Of a DNA stretch of 64,000 nucleotides, positions 40,482-48,979 are shown one piece after another. The notes beneath the pieces were generated by a model that did not search any database, was not told where the DNA came from, and saw only the letters and a list, made by a program, of their open reading frames with translations. This DNA is from Lepiota brunneoincarnata (lineage: Eukaryota > Basidiomycota > Agaricomycetes > Agaricales > Agaricaceae), in NCBI GenBank assembly GCA_023014365.1, contig JAEBUN010000003.1, positions 2,790,001 through 2,854,000 on the forward strand, written 5' to 3'. The number at the start of each line of letters is the position of its first letter. Positions within the stretch are counted from its first letter, which is position 1. Position numbers and translations under genes: made by a program.

Positions 40482-43400
40482 GGAGACTAGCCACCACGTC
40501 TAGCCCTCCACCAAGACCTCCTTCCCTTTCCTATTCACAAAATGATATTAATGTTGTAAAGTTACAGGAATCGTCAGCACGCGTAATACATCTACCCTGT
40601 CGAATCCGAAAACACAAATTCACTAAGGAAGGACCCGAAAGCGTGGAACTACTCGCCCTACTCGACTCAGGAGCAGCAGGAAACTTCATCGACCCCGGAA
40701 TGGTCAAACAACATTCATTCAAAACAACACCCCTCGATCGACCCATCGAAGTACGAAATGCCGATGGATCTGTTAATGAAAATGGAACAGCCACCCACTA
40801 CACGACCCTCAACCTAACGGTTAACGGAAAGAACATGGAGATCAAACCAAAAGTAGTCTCCCTCGGAAGCCCAAGACTCATCCTTGGATTCCCTTGGCTT
40901 GCAGAACACAACCCAGACATCGACTGGGATGCCAAACAATTACGCTGGAGAAACGAACGTTGGGACAACACTATATTCCGAGAACTCATCCAATCCATGG
41001 AACCCGATTGGATCTACAACGACCAACTCAACCACATCTCCACACTAGAGCCCACAAGCTTCGAAGAAATCAACTTCAAAGCCTCCGCATCACAATTCCT
41101 CGCCGTACAACACGGAGAAAAGAAAGACAACGACCCAAGAAAAGTCGTACCCACGGAATTCCACGAATACCTCCCAGTATTTAGCAAGAAACAAGCCGAA
41201 CGATTCCCCCCACAACGACCATGGGATCACAAAATTGAACTCAAGGAATCATTCAAACCAATTGCCATGAAGTCCTACCGACTCTCCCTCAATGAAGAAA
41301 AGGAACTCGACACATTCCTAGAAGAAAACCTTCAAAAGGGATACATTCGACCATCCGAATCGCCAATGGCATCACCTTTCTTCTTCGTAGGAAAGAAAGA
41401 TGGAAAACTACGCCCCTGTCAAGACTACAGATACCTCAACGAGCATACCGTCAAAAATGCGTACAACCTCCCCCTCATCTCTCATATTCTCGACAAACTC
41501 CGAGGATCAAAGTACTTTACCAAACTCGACGTACGAGCAGGATACAACAACATCCGCATACGCAAAGGAGATGAATGGAAAGGAGCCTTCAGGACACCCC
41601 GAGGATTATTCGAACCCACGGTTATGTTCTTTGGAATGTGTAACTCCCCAGCAACATTCCAAACCATGATGGACTCATTATTCCGAAAACTCATCGACAA
41701 TGGAGGAGTAATCGTTTACATGGACGACATCCTCATTCACGCAAAAACAAAACAAGAACTTCGACGCCTCACAAGAGAAGTACTCAAGATACTCAAGGAC
41801 AACGATCTATACCTCAAAACCGAGAAATGCGAATTCGAACGACAACGACTCGAATATCTAGGAGTTATTATCACTCCCGACTCAGTTTCGATGGACCCAG
41901 CAAAGCTCAAAGGCATTGCTGAATGGCCAACACCAACTACCCCGCGCGACGTACGAAAATTCATAGGATTTTGCAACTTCTATCGAAAATTCATACACCA
42001 ATACGCCACATGGGCAAAACCTCTCAATGCTCTAATGTCCAAAACCAAAAAATTCGAATGGACAGAAGAATGCCAGAACGCCTTCGATACTCTCAAGAGA
42101 AAATTCCAAAGCGAACCGGTATTAATGGTTCCCGACCGAGACAAACCCTTCGAAATCGAATGCGACGCATCACTATTTGCATCAGGAGCAGTCCTACTTC
42201 AACGCGACAATAATGGAGTTAAACACCCAGTCGCATACTTCTCGAAAGGATTCTCACCAGCCGAACGCAACTATCATTGCTCCGAACAGGAACTCTTCGC
42301 CATTATCCGAGCACTCAAAGAATGGCGCCACCACATAGAAGGATCATCACACAAGACCATCGTATGGTCAGATCACGACAACCTTCGCCGCTGGAGAAAA
42401 CCTGAAGACCTCAGCAGAAGACAAGCCCGATGGATTGCCTACATGCAACGATTCGACATCGAAATCCGACATATCCCTGGAAAGAAAAATGGACCAGCAG
42501 ATGCCCTTTCCAGACGACCCGATCATGAACCCAAGACAAGAGACAATAAACAGGTCGTTGCACTCCCTGACAAATTCTTCACCCCAGAACAGCCACAACA
42601 TATCCATATTATCGACGAAAACACTAAAAAGGAAATAAAAGAGCTGTGGAAGAAAAAGAAACAGACCGACATCGCCCAAGAAGATGACTCAGGACACCCA
42701 CGCGTTCAAGGAAAGCTATTTATACCACAAGATCTACACCTCAGACGCCGCTTACTGCAAAGAGTACACGACTCACCCACCGCAGGACACCCTGGAATCG
42801 CAGAAACAACTAGAAAACTCCAGGAATACGCCTACTGGCCCGGGATGCGATCATTTGTCAAAAACTACGTCAAAGGATGTGGCGCTTGCCAACAATACAA
42901 GATCAATCGCCACCCCCTAAAACCACCGCTTCAACCTATCCCTGGACCCCGTTCTACCCGTCCATTCTCGAACATCTCGATGGATCTTATCACAGACCTA
43001 CCCCCGGACGGACCCCATGATTCTATACTGGTCGTGGTCGACCAGCTTACGAAGGGGATAATTCTAGAACCTACTGCGAAAACTGCCAACGCGGACAAGA
43101 TCGCCGAAATTCTTATCAAACGGCTATTCTCTAGATTTGGCCTTCCCGAGAAAGTTCTCAGTGATCGCGACCCCAGATTCGCTGCCAAATCCATGAAAGA
43201 ATTCTACAAACAACTCGGAATCGAACAAGCACTCTCTACCGCCTACCACCCCCAGACAGACGGACAAACAGAGCGATTCAATCAAGAAATAGAACTCTAC
43301 CTTGGCATCTATTGCTCATCGAACCCGAACAAATGGGTAAAGGCACTCCCACTCCTGGAATATGTCCACAACTCGAAAACACACGCCGAACACCAACATA

Positions 43401-44137
43401 CCCCATTTGAACTCCTCTATGGATCAAGCCCCAAAGGATTTCCGACCTCCGAGGAGCCAACGAACATTCCAGCAATAGGAGAGAAGTTTAAATACCTCGC
43501 CAAGATACGCCAAGAAGCCCAAGCTGCGCATGAACAAGCCAGACTAAAAATGGCTGCAAGATATAACCGGCCAGATATCAATCTAAAAGTTGGACAGAAG
43601 GTTTGGCTCGACAACCGCAACCTCCCAATTCAGTACACCTCAAAGAAACTGGCCCAACGCCGAGAAGGTCCCTTCACCATAACAAGAAAACTCGGACCTG
43701 TTACCTATGAACTAAAATTACCCATCAAATGGAAGATCCACAACAAGTTTCATGCGAGCCTCCTAATGCCTGCAGAAGAGAACGACACACACGGGGAATA
43801 CAACACAGCCCCACCACCCGACCTTGTAAATGGAGAAGAAGAATACGAGGTCGAGTCAATACTGCGCCACAGAAAATTCCGGAACAAGTATCAATTCCTA
43901 GTCAGATGGAAAGGATACCTTCCCACCGAGGATTCCTGGGAGCCAGAAGCAAACCTGGAGAACGCCAAGGAAGTCATTGAAGAATATAAAAGGGCCCACA
44001 AACTAGACAACCCCACCAATGACCCAACCACCCAACACTCGAACAACCACTCCAGACCTCCCAGAGCCAGACAACGATGGACGCCTTCTCATCCGGGAAA
44101 GAATCATATCCCTGGCGAACCGCGTCGAAGGAAATAG
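40469..44137 (+). CDS. Gypsy-2 pol: protease, RT, RNase H, integrase, chromodomain
   Basis: Open from 40469 (after TAA at 40466-40468) with no in-frame ATG before the protease, in the -1 frame relative to gag. Protease LLALLDSGAAGNFID (40646). RT with [23 protein letters not shown] start, catalytic VYMDDILIHAKTK (41716). RNase H EIECDASLFASGAVLLQ and the RHIPGKKNGPADALSRRP end. Integrase HHCC region (HPGIAETT...CGACQQYK), core Asp in SMDLITDLP, second Asp in [12 protein letters not shown], Glu in GQTERFNQEIE. Chromodomain EYEVESILRHRKF...VRWKGYLPTEDSWEP at 43846-43950. Every key residue is present, so the enzyme set looks functional. The chromodomain would steer integration to methylated-histone chromatin. 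Confidence 0.95.
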   Translation, partial: GFCLRRLATTSSPPPRPPSLSYSQNDINVVKLQESSARVIHLPCRIRKHKFTKEGPESVELLALLDSGAAGNFIDPGMVKQHSFKTTPLDRPIEVRNADGSVNENGTATHYTTLNLTVNGKNMEIKPKVVSLGSPRLILGFPWLAEHNPDIDWDAKQLRWRNERWDNTIFRELIQSMEPDWIYNDQLNHISTLEPTSFEEINFKASASQFLAVQHGEKKDNDPRKVVPTEFHEYLPVFSKKQAERFPPQRPWDHKIELKESFKPIAMKSYRLSLNEEKELDTFLEENLQKGYIRPSESPMASPFFFVGKKDGKLRPCQDYRYLNEHTVKNAYNLPLISHILDKLRGSKYFTKLDVRAGYNNIRIRKGDEWKGAFRTPRGLFEPTVMFFGMCNSPATFQTMMDSLFRKLIDNGGVIVYMDDILIHAKTKQELRRLTREVLKILKDNDLYLKTEKCEFERQRLEYLGVIITPDSVSMDPAKLKGIAEWPTPTTPRDVRKFIGFCNFYRKFIHQYATWAKPLNALMSKTKKFEWTEECQNAFDTLKRKFQSEPVLMVPDRDKPFEIECDASLFASGAVLLQRDNNGVKHPVAYFSKGFSPAERNYHCSEQELFAIIRALKEWRHHIEGSSHKTIVWSDHDNLRRWRKPEDLSRRQARWIAYMQRFDIEIRHIPGKKNGPADALSRRPDHEPKTRDNKQVVALPDKFFTPEQPQHIHIIDENTKKEIKELWKKKKQTDIAQEDDSGHPRVQGKLFIPQDLHLRRRLLQRVHDSPTAGHPGIAETTRKLQEYAYWPGMRSFVKNYVKGCGACQQYKINRHPLKPPLQPIPGPRSTRPFSNISMDLITDLPPDGPHDSILVVVDQLTKGIILEPTAKTANADKIAEILIKRLFSRFGLPEKVLSDRDPRFAAKSMKEFYKQLGIEQALSTAYHPQTDGQTERFNQEIELYLGIYCSSNPNKWVKALPLLEYVHNSKTHAEHQHTPFELLYGSSPKGFPTSEEPTNIPAIGEKFKYLAKIRQEAQAAHEQARLKMAARYNRPDINLKVGQKVWLDNRNLPIQYTSKKLAQRREGPFTITRKLGPVTYELKLPIKWKIHNKFHASLLMPAEENDTHGEYNTAPPPDLVNGEEEYEVESILRHRKFRNKYQFLVRWKGYLPTEDSWEPEANLENAKEVIEEYKRAHKLDNPTNDPTTQHSNNHSRPPRARQRWTPSHPGKNHIPGEPRRRK

Positions 44138-45233
44138 CCAACCTAACCCTGCCACCAATACCGTTGACGACCAACCAGACAGGACCAACAGTCCTTATAT
44201 CATCCGGCATACCTTCCTTCCCTCCAACCAACCCGAGATACGATCCATCCTTTTACACGAAGTTCCCTTTCATATTACCGGAACCCGTCTTAAACGCAGT
44301 CCAGCGATGGTACCCCTGGTCGACACCTGCTGGAAGACATTTACTGCTCTTCTGTATCACAAGCGCCTCGTCCACGACCGAGCAACAGAATTCGAAAAAC
44401 TATGCGCCACTATTCTTTCTAGCGCAACAGAGGAACAGGACCGCAATACCATTTCTGCCATGCTATCAACCGCTCTCACCGAATTCCCGTTCGAGAGTCC
44501 GATCCCAAGCCCGAGCAATGGAAGCGGAAGTCAGGACCGCCCTATCCTACCTATCGGGACCACCACCCAACCTTCCAACCCTCCCATGGTGGATACGAGT
44601 AACCAACCATCAAGTGTTGTACAAGCTATATCTGCTTCTAATGACGCCCCCGTCGGGACTACCACCACTCACTTACCCACCACCCGAACTCGCTGCAATT
44701 GCTGCCGTCGATTCGGCCATATCAAGGCAGGATGCCCGCGCTACCAATGTCGATATTGTCGAAAGATTGCCCCAGGCCATTACGAGAAGCACTGCGAGAG
44801 AAACCCTTACCAGCATCAACCCGCAAGTATGGTACCTGGCCTGTATCGCCGCCCACGAGGAATACCAAGCAGAGCTCGATCCCTCACACGCGAAACCACA
44901 AACAACAATATTCGACACATTGTTGCAAGCACCGAGCAGCGCCCCGCTTCAGCCAGACCCCTCCGCACCCGAATTCAAAATGCCCCCGTCGTCATTCCGA
45001 CCACCAACGCCACCACCACATCTGCTAGTGGAAGCCACCGACTTCCTGAATCGATCCTTCGGCACACCCGCCACCATTCACTCCAGAGAACCCATCGTCA
45101 TCGACCTCACCCAAGACCCGCCATCCCCAGACCACCAAGCTACCGAAGCGACTCCCCAGAACCCGACCCATACTTCGACTGGGACCCCATCGCCGAATCA
45201 AACATTACAGGAGAGCCTGTCGGACTATACTGA
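44019..45233 (+). CDS. Gypsy-2 ORF3A: zinc-knuckle accessory protein, 404 codons
   Basis: Starts at ATG 44019 inside the end of pol. A helical N-terminal half (DTCWKTFTALLYHKRLVHDR) is followed by a Thr/Pro linker, then CNCCRRFGHIKAGCP, a canonical CX2CX4HX4C knuckle, and CRYCRKIAPGHYEKHC, a CX2CX6HX4C variant. The tail is Arg/Pro/Ser-rich and ends DPIAESNITGEPVGLY at 45233, 42 nt before the 3' LTR. The helix, knuckles and final ESNIT-EP motif recur in Gypsy-1 (8372-9400). Conservation between two families with unrelated LTRs indicates a real gene. Its position matches that of env or accessory genes, but there is no signal peptide or membrane segment, so it is not an envelope. A nucleocapsid-like or RNA-chaperone role is an inference. 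Confidence 0.65.
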   Translation: MTQPPNTRTTTPDLPEPDNDGRLLIRERIISLANRVEGNSQPNPATNTVDDQPDRTNSPYIIRHTFLPSNQPEIRSILLHEVPFHITGTRLKRSPAMVPLVDTCWKTFTALLYHKRLVHDRATEFEKLCATILSSATEEQDRNTISAMLSTALTEFPFESPIPSPSNGSGSQDRPILPIGTTTQPSNPPMVDTSNQPSSVVQAISASNDAPVGTTTTHLPTTRTRCNCCRRFGHIKAGCPRYQCRYCRKIAPGHYEKHCERNPYQHQPASMVPGLYRRPRGIPSRARSLTRETTNNNIRHIVASTEQRPASARPLRTRIQNAPVVIPTTNATTTSASGSHRLPESILRHTRHHSLQRTHRHRPHPRPAIPRPPSYRSDSPEPDPYFDWDPIAESNITGEPVGLY

Positions 45234-45648
45234 GGATATGTCTGATGAGGACATCAGACCTTACGAAGGGGATAATGTTATGAACAGTCCAGACCGGGAG
45301 GAACAAGAATTACTGTTCGACTTTACAAGATGGGTACAGGAGACTACAGATCAACTACGGGCACAAGAATACGAAGACGAGGAAGGGGACTACTACACCG
45401 CCATGCAGGACCTGGCGAGAGAAGCAGGAATGGAGATAACCTTGGAGGATATATTGGAATACCCCGAGGACGAGGAAGATAACCATGGATCAACCGATCC
45501 AACCTCCGATACGGATGGAAGCACCGAGAGAATGGAGAGCGAGAATGGAGAAGACTCCATGGAGATACAATCGGGAGAAGGAGATTATGAGTCAGAGGAA
45601 AGCGATGGAACATCGCACAGCAGTAGCGAGAGTACTGACTCATTGTAA
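44077..45648 (+). CDS. Gypsy-2 ORF3B: overlapping frame reading into the 3' LTR, 523 codons
   Basis: From ATG 44077 (MDAFSSGKESYPW) to TAA at 45648, in a phase different from ORF3A and pol. The region overlapping ORF3A contains folded-looking segments (LPEPVLNAVQRWYPWSTPAG, INPQVWYLACIAAHEEY, EATDFLNRSFGTPATI) and VIDLTQD, which looks like a SUMO-interacting motif. Then it continues 124 codons into the LTR, which encodes a very acidic tail (EYEDEEGDYYTAMQDL, EYPEDEEDN, SEESDGTSHSSSES). The aromatic/Trp content and absence of low complexity in the central part argue for genuine coding. Function unknown. It could be translated by re-initiation or leaky scanning after pol, or from a subgenomic RNA. 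Confidence 0.5.
   Translation: MDAFSSGKESYPWRTASKEIANLTLPPIPLTTNQTGPTVLISSGIPSFPPTNPRYDPSFYTKFPFILPEPVLNAVQRWYPWSTPAGRHLLLFCITSASSTTEQQNSKNYAPLFFLAQQRNRTAIPFLPCYQPLSPNSRSRVRSQARAMEAEVRTALSYLSGPPPNLPTLPWWIRVTNHQVLYKLYLLLMTPPSGLPPLTYPPPELAAIAAVDSAISRQDARATNVDIVERLPQAITRSTARETLTSINPQVWYLACIAAHEEYQAELDPSHAKPQTTIFDTLLQAPSSAPLQPDPSAPEFKMPPSSFRPPTPPPHLLVEATDFLNRSFGTPATIHSREPIVIDLTQDPPSPDHQATEATPQNPTHTSTGTPSPNQTLQESLSDYTEDMSDEDIRPYEGDNVMNSPDREEQELLFDFTRWVQETTDQLRAQEYEDEEGDYYTAMQDLAREAGMEITLEDILEYPEDEEDNHGSTDPTSDTDGSTERMESENGEDSMEIQSGEGDYESEESDGTSHSSSESTDSL
45265..45272 (+). promoter_or_regulatory. Gypsy-2 polypurine tract
   Basis: GAAGGGGA, followed by TAA and then the 3' LTR. A purine run directly upstream of the 3' LTR is the plus-strand primer site in LTR elements. 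It also lies within the ORF3B reading frame. Confidence 0.7.
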
Positions 45649-45973
45649 TATAAATAACGCTAGGATGCCATCAGCCAGGATGTGCATCATGGTCAGGACT
45701 GCGCACGACCAGTAGAACAGCCAAGTAACCTATAACGAGTATATAGCATCTCATAGGTATATAAGGCCTGTACAAGTAGAGATTAAAGCCTCAAGCTTTA
45801 ATCTTGTTAACAGCGGTCGTTTACCTCTCTGCCTTAACTTGGCGTCTTCCCTCGTTATCTCATTGAGCGCGATCCACTAAGCTCTATAAGGCCAACCGTC
45901 TCGGACACCTTGTAGAGTGATTGAAGGCCGTCTCCAGTTATCCTCGGATACAGAAGGAGCACGGATCATAACA
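45276..45973 (+). repeat. Gypsy-2 3' LTR (698 bp)
   Basis: Reads the same as 37732-38429 throughout. Its first 373 nt encode the C-terminal 123 codons of ORF3B plus the stop. It is followed by CATTC. Confidence 0.95.
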
Positions 45974-46111
45974 CATTCTCTTACCACAGCGCAACAACAA
46001 ATTGGCGCCTAGATCTGAGCTTATGCTCTTTGTGGGTTACAAGTACGCAACAAAAGCCTATCAGTTTATTAGATTCAACCAAGGCAATGTTATTTATGTT
46101 TCTCCCACTGC

Positions 46112-46424
46112 TGTTAGGGGAATAAAGGCACCGGAACCAAGTTGATATTCAGGTACAATCGACACCCACACTACTTATATACATAGCGGTCTGCACACAG
46201 ACTGGGTAGCTAAACACTACATAGCTACTAGAATATAACATATGCAAACAATACACAAACAACATTAGTCATACATGGATTGGACTCGGGGATGGGGGTG
46301 GCTGAAGGCTAAGGTCGGGCTCAGACATCAGGTATCAGCTAGGATGGCTGAGCCTGGATGCTGAACCACAGACCTCTAGACGTACCTTGTGTAAGGGGGG
46401 GCACTCAATGCCTGTCCCCTTACA
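46112..46424 (-). repeat. solo LTR of the TGTAAGGGG family in the Copia element
   Basis: TGTTAGGGGAAT...TGTCCCCTTACA, 313 bp, flanked by ACTGC on both sides (46107-46111 and 46425-46429). It interrupts the Copia polyprotein between integrase C-terminus and RT. Homologous to 20357-20681. Confidence 0.93.
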
Positions 46425-48590
46425 ACTGCCCAGTTCGACAAAGAATGCTTCCCTAAATGCCAAGAGTCCTCACGAAAGAAACAAGTTGAGTTAAATCCTC
46501 CTCTTCCCTATTTAGACCAATTTCCAGTTCCAGATTTGCCACAAGGTGGACCACCATCATCTCCACCATCAATTCCTCCTTCTAATAATAATCCTCCTGA
46601 TACTAATGGTTCCGATGATTCACCATCACCCCCAGACAGCCCTGGAGCTATGACCCCAGAAGCACCTAGCGTGCCTTCCCAATCTCCATCTCCTCCAGCT
46701 CCACCTCCTCCTGAACCAAGATGCTCTGCTAGGGTGCCTAAACCCATTTAGCGGCTGGATTACAAGAGAAGTGATTTGTCTCAAGGACAAAAGAGAAAAG
46801 CCGAGGATGATATATTGGAAGAACATCAGCGATGGAATCCCATCTGCAGACATCCAGGTCAATTGCATAATCTGGAGGAAATTGAACATGTTCGTGAACA
46901 TATGTGGCATGCTCCTCCTGATTTCCCTTGGGGACCAGGATATCCAGTTCAGGGGGAACCTAATGTTCAACAACTTTGTCAAGAACAAGGAGTTGATTTT
47001 ATTGAATACTTGTTGGTGCAACATACAGTGAAACAAGATGTTTCCACCAATTTCTGCAATTTAATGAAGCTTTCCAAAGCATCACACAATGAATGGTTAA
47101 AGGCATGCCTTGAGGAATTAGAAGCATTAAAAAAGTACAAAGTATATGATTTGATGCCACTCCCAAAAGGTCGAAAGGCTATCAAAAACTGTTGGGTCTT
47201 CGCAGAAAAATCTGATGGCCATAAACATGCTTGCTTAGTTGCAAAAGGTTTCTCTCAAATCAAAGGAATAGATTTTGATGAGTTATTCTCTCCAGTTGTC
47301 CACTATGAATCCACTAGAATTCTCCTTGCATTGGCAGTGCTTGAGAACTGGGATATTGAAGCATTAGACATAAAAACTGCCCTTCTAAATGGTAAACTGG
47401 ATGAAGAAATATATATGGAACAACCAGAAGGATTTCATATCCCTGGGAAAGAGAATTTGGTATGGAGGTTACGACGTGCATTATATAGCCTTAAGCAAGC
47501 CAGCTTAGCCTGGTGGCACGAGATGCCTGAATCTATGCAGACACTTGGCTTTAAGCGATGTAAATCTGATGCTGGCATATATATATATCAAGATGATGAG
47601 ACCGGTGATAGTGTAATTGCCATTGTCTATATCGATGATGTGCTTTACATGGGAAATAATTCTGCCCTTCTAAAACAGAAGAAAGGTGAATTTATGGAGC
47701 ATTGGGATTGTAGGGATCTTGGTGAAGCCAAAGAATTCCTTGGTATGCGCATTGTGCGCAATAGGAAAAATCAAAAGATATACCTAGACCAACAAAGTTA
47801 TTTGCAAAAGGTTTTAGAGTGTTTTGGAGTCACTGCTCAACCTGCTCCCACTCCCCTTCCTACTGGTTATCAACCATCTGCCAATGATGGAGAAGTTGAC
47901 CCAGATCTCCATACAAAGTACAAACAGATCATTGGTTCTTTGATGTACCTTATGATTGGCACGCAACCTGACATCACATATGCCATCACCAATCTGGCAC
48001 AATTTTCTGCAAATCCTAAGCAAGAGCATTATGATAAAGCACTATATATTTGTCACTATCTGCTCAGCACACCTAACTATCAAATTGTCTATGACGGAAA
48101 GAAGGGTGAAGGAATTATTGGTTATTCCGATTCAGATTGGGCATCAGATCCAATTAAGCAACGATCTGTAACTGGGAATTTCATCAACATTGCTTCAGGC
48201 ACCATTTCATGGCTTAGCCGCAAGCAAAAAACAGTTGCACTCTCTTCCACCAAAGCAGAATATATAGCTCTCTCTGATTGTAGCCATCAGCTAATGTGGA
48301 TACACTCCTTACTAAGTGAGCTCATGTTTGAACTTCCCGCTATTCCCTTGAATGGTGATAATATGGGATCTATCTTCTTGAGCATTAATCCTGCTATGGA
48401 AAGACAATCGAAGCATATTGACATCCGCTATCATTATATTCGAGAATGCATTGAGAATAAAATGATCATGGTATCTCAGATTGATGGGAACAAAAATCCT
48501 GCTGATCTTTTAACAAAAAACCTAGGTCAAACAAAGTTTGAACATTTCTGTCCTTTACTAGGTATTGAGTTTACAAACTCTACCTCCTAA
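46425..48590 (+). CDS. Copia RT and RNase H (second half of polyprotein)
   Basis: After the solo LTR there is a Pro/Ser-rich linker (46530-46740), a stop at 46751, then a 604-codon open frame (46776-48590). RT (RVT_2 type): KYKVYDLMPLPKGRKAIKNC, VAKGFSQIKGIDFDELFSPV, LDIKTALLNGKLDEEIYMEQ, catalytic VYIDDVLYMG (47629). RNase H: GYSDSDWASDPIKQRSVTG, LSSTKAEYIALSDC, KHIDIRYHYI. The C-terminus ENKMIMVSQIDGNKNPADLLTK is typical of Copia. This half has no stops, but it cannot be made as part of the full polyprotein because its upstream half is interrupted. A purine-rich PPT (GAGCGAGGGGGA) precedes the 3' LTR. Confidence 0.9.
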
Positions 48591-48621
48591 TTCCTCTTCC
48601 CAACATCTGAGCGAGGGGGAA

Positions 48622-48974
48622 TGATGAAAATATTCTATGTTTTCCTTTTCTGATTGCTGACACTGTCTTGTGCTTGCGCCTTTATACCTATGACATATGC
48701 CTAGTCATATGTAGTCTTGAGCTTGAAATGCTATTCACTCATTATGACTGCATTGACCTCTATGATTCACTATGCATACATATGACTCCTTTCGTATCTA
48801 CATGAGTAGTACATGCTGTGAACTCTTACAAGTATAAATATGGCTCTACATTTCTTGTATTACCTTAGAACAATCTACTTGCTCTACAACTTGCTTTTAT
48901 CTACTCTCAACAACTCTCTCAAGCTACAATGTGAGTGTTTAGTGCCACTTTGCTTATGCCTCGCTGCTTCAACA
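48622..48974 (+). repeat. Copia 3' LTR (353 bp)
   Basis: TGATGAAAAT...GCTTCAACA followed by GATAA. It preserves the empty TA site (GACATATGCC) that received the Tc1-like element in the other LTR. A TATA-like TATAAATATGG lies near 48833. Confidence 0.93.
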
Positions 48975-48979
48975 GATAA

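Larger units (their letters stand above)
37732..45973 (+). mobile_element. Gypsy-2: intact chromodomain Ty3/Gypsy retrotransposon
   Basis: 8,242 bp, with two 698-bp LTRs that read as identical and CATTC target duplications. It contains the self-priming PBS, a long leader, gag with a CCHC knuckle, an uninterrupted pol with all catalytic motifs and a chromodomain, ORF3 in two overlapping frames, and a polypurine tract. It has no visible inactivating mutation, unlike every other element in the window, and sits inside the Copia integrase. It is the youngest insertion here and a candidate for recent or current mobility. Confidence 0.95.
32892..48974 (+). mobile_element. Ty1/Copia element, host of three nested insertions
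   Basis: The LTRs (32892-34847 including a nested Tc1-like element; 48622-48974, 353 bp) run TGATGAAAAT...CTTCAACA and are flanked by GATAA on both sides (32887-32891 and 48975-48979). Net length without insertions is about 5.9 kb. Gene order gag, protease, integrase, RT, RNase H is diagnostic of Copia. The 353-bp LTRs differ at roughly a dozen sites by eye, almost all transitions, so it is older than Gypsy-2. The gag-integrase half has many TGA codons, while the RT-RNase H half is open. Confidence 0.93.

Noticed and set aside
44019..45648. ORF3 as an envelope gene
   Set aside because: No signal peptide, transmembrane segment, furin-like site or fusion peptide; it has zinc knuckles and acidic tails instead.
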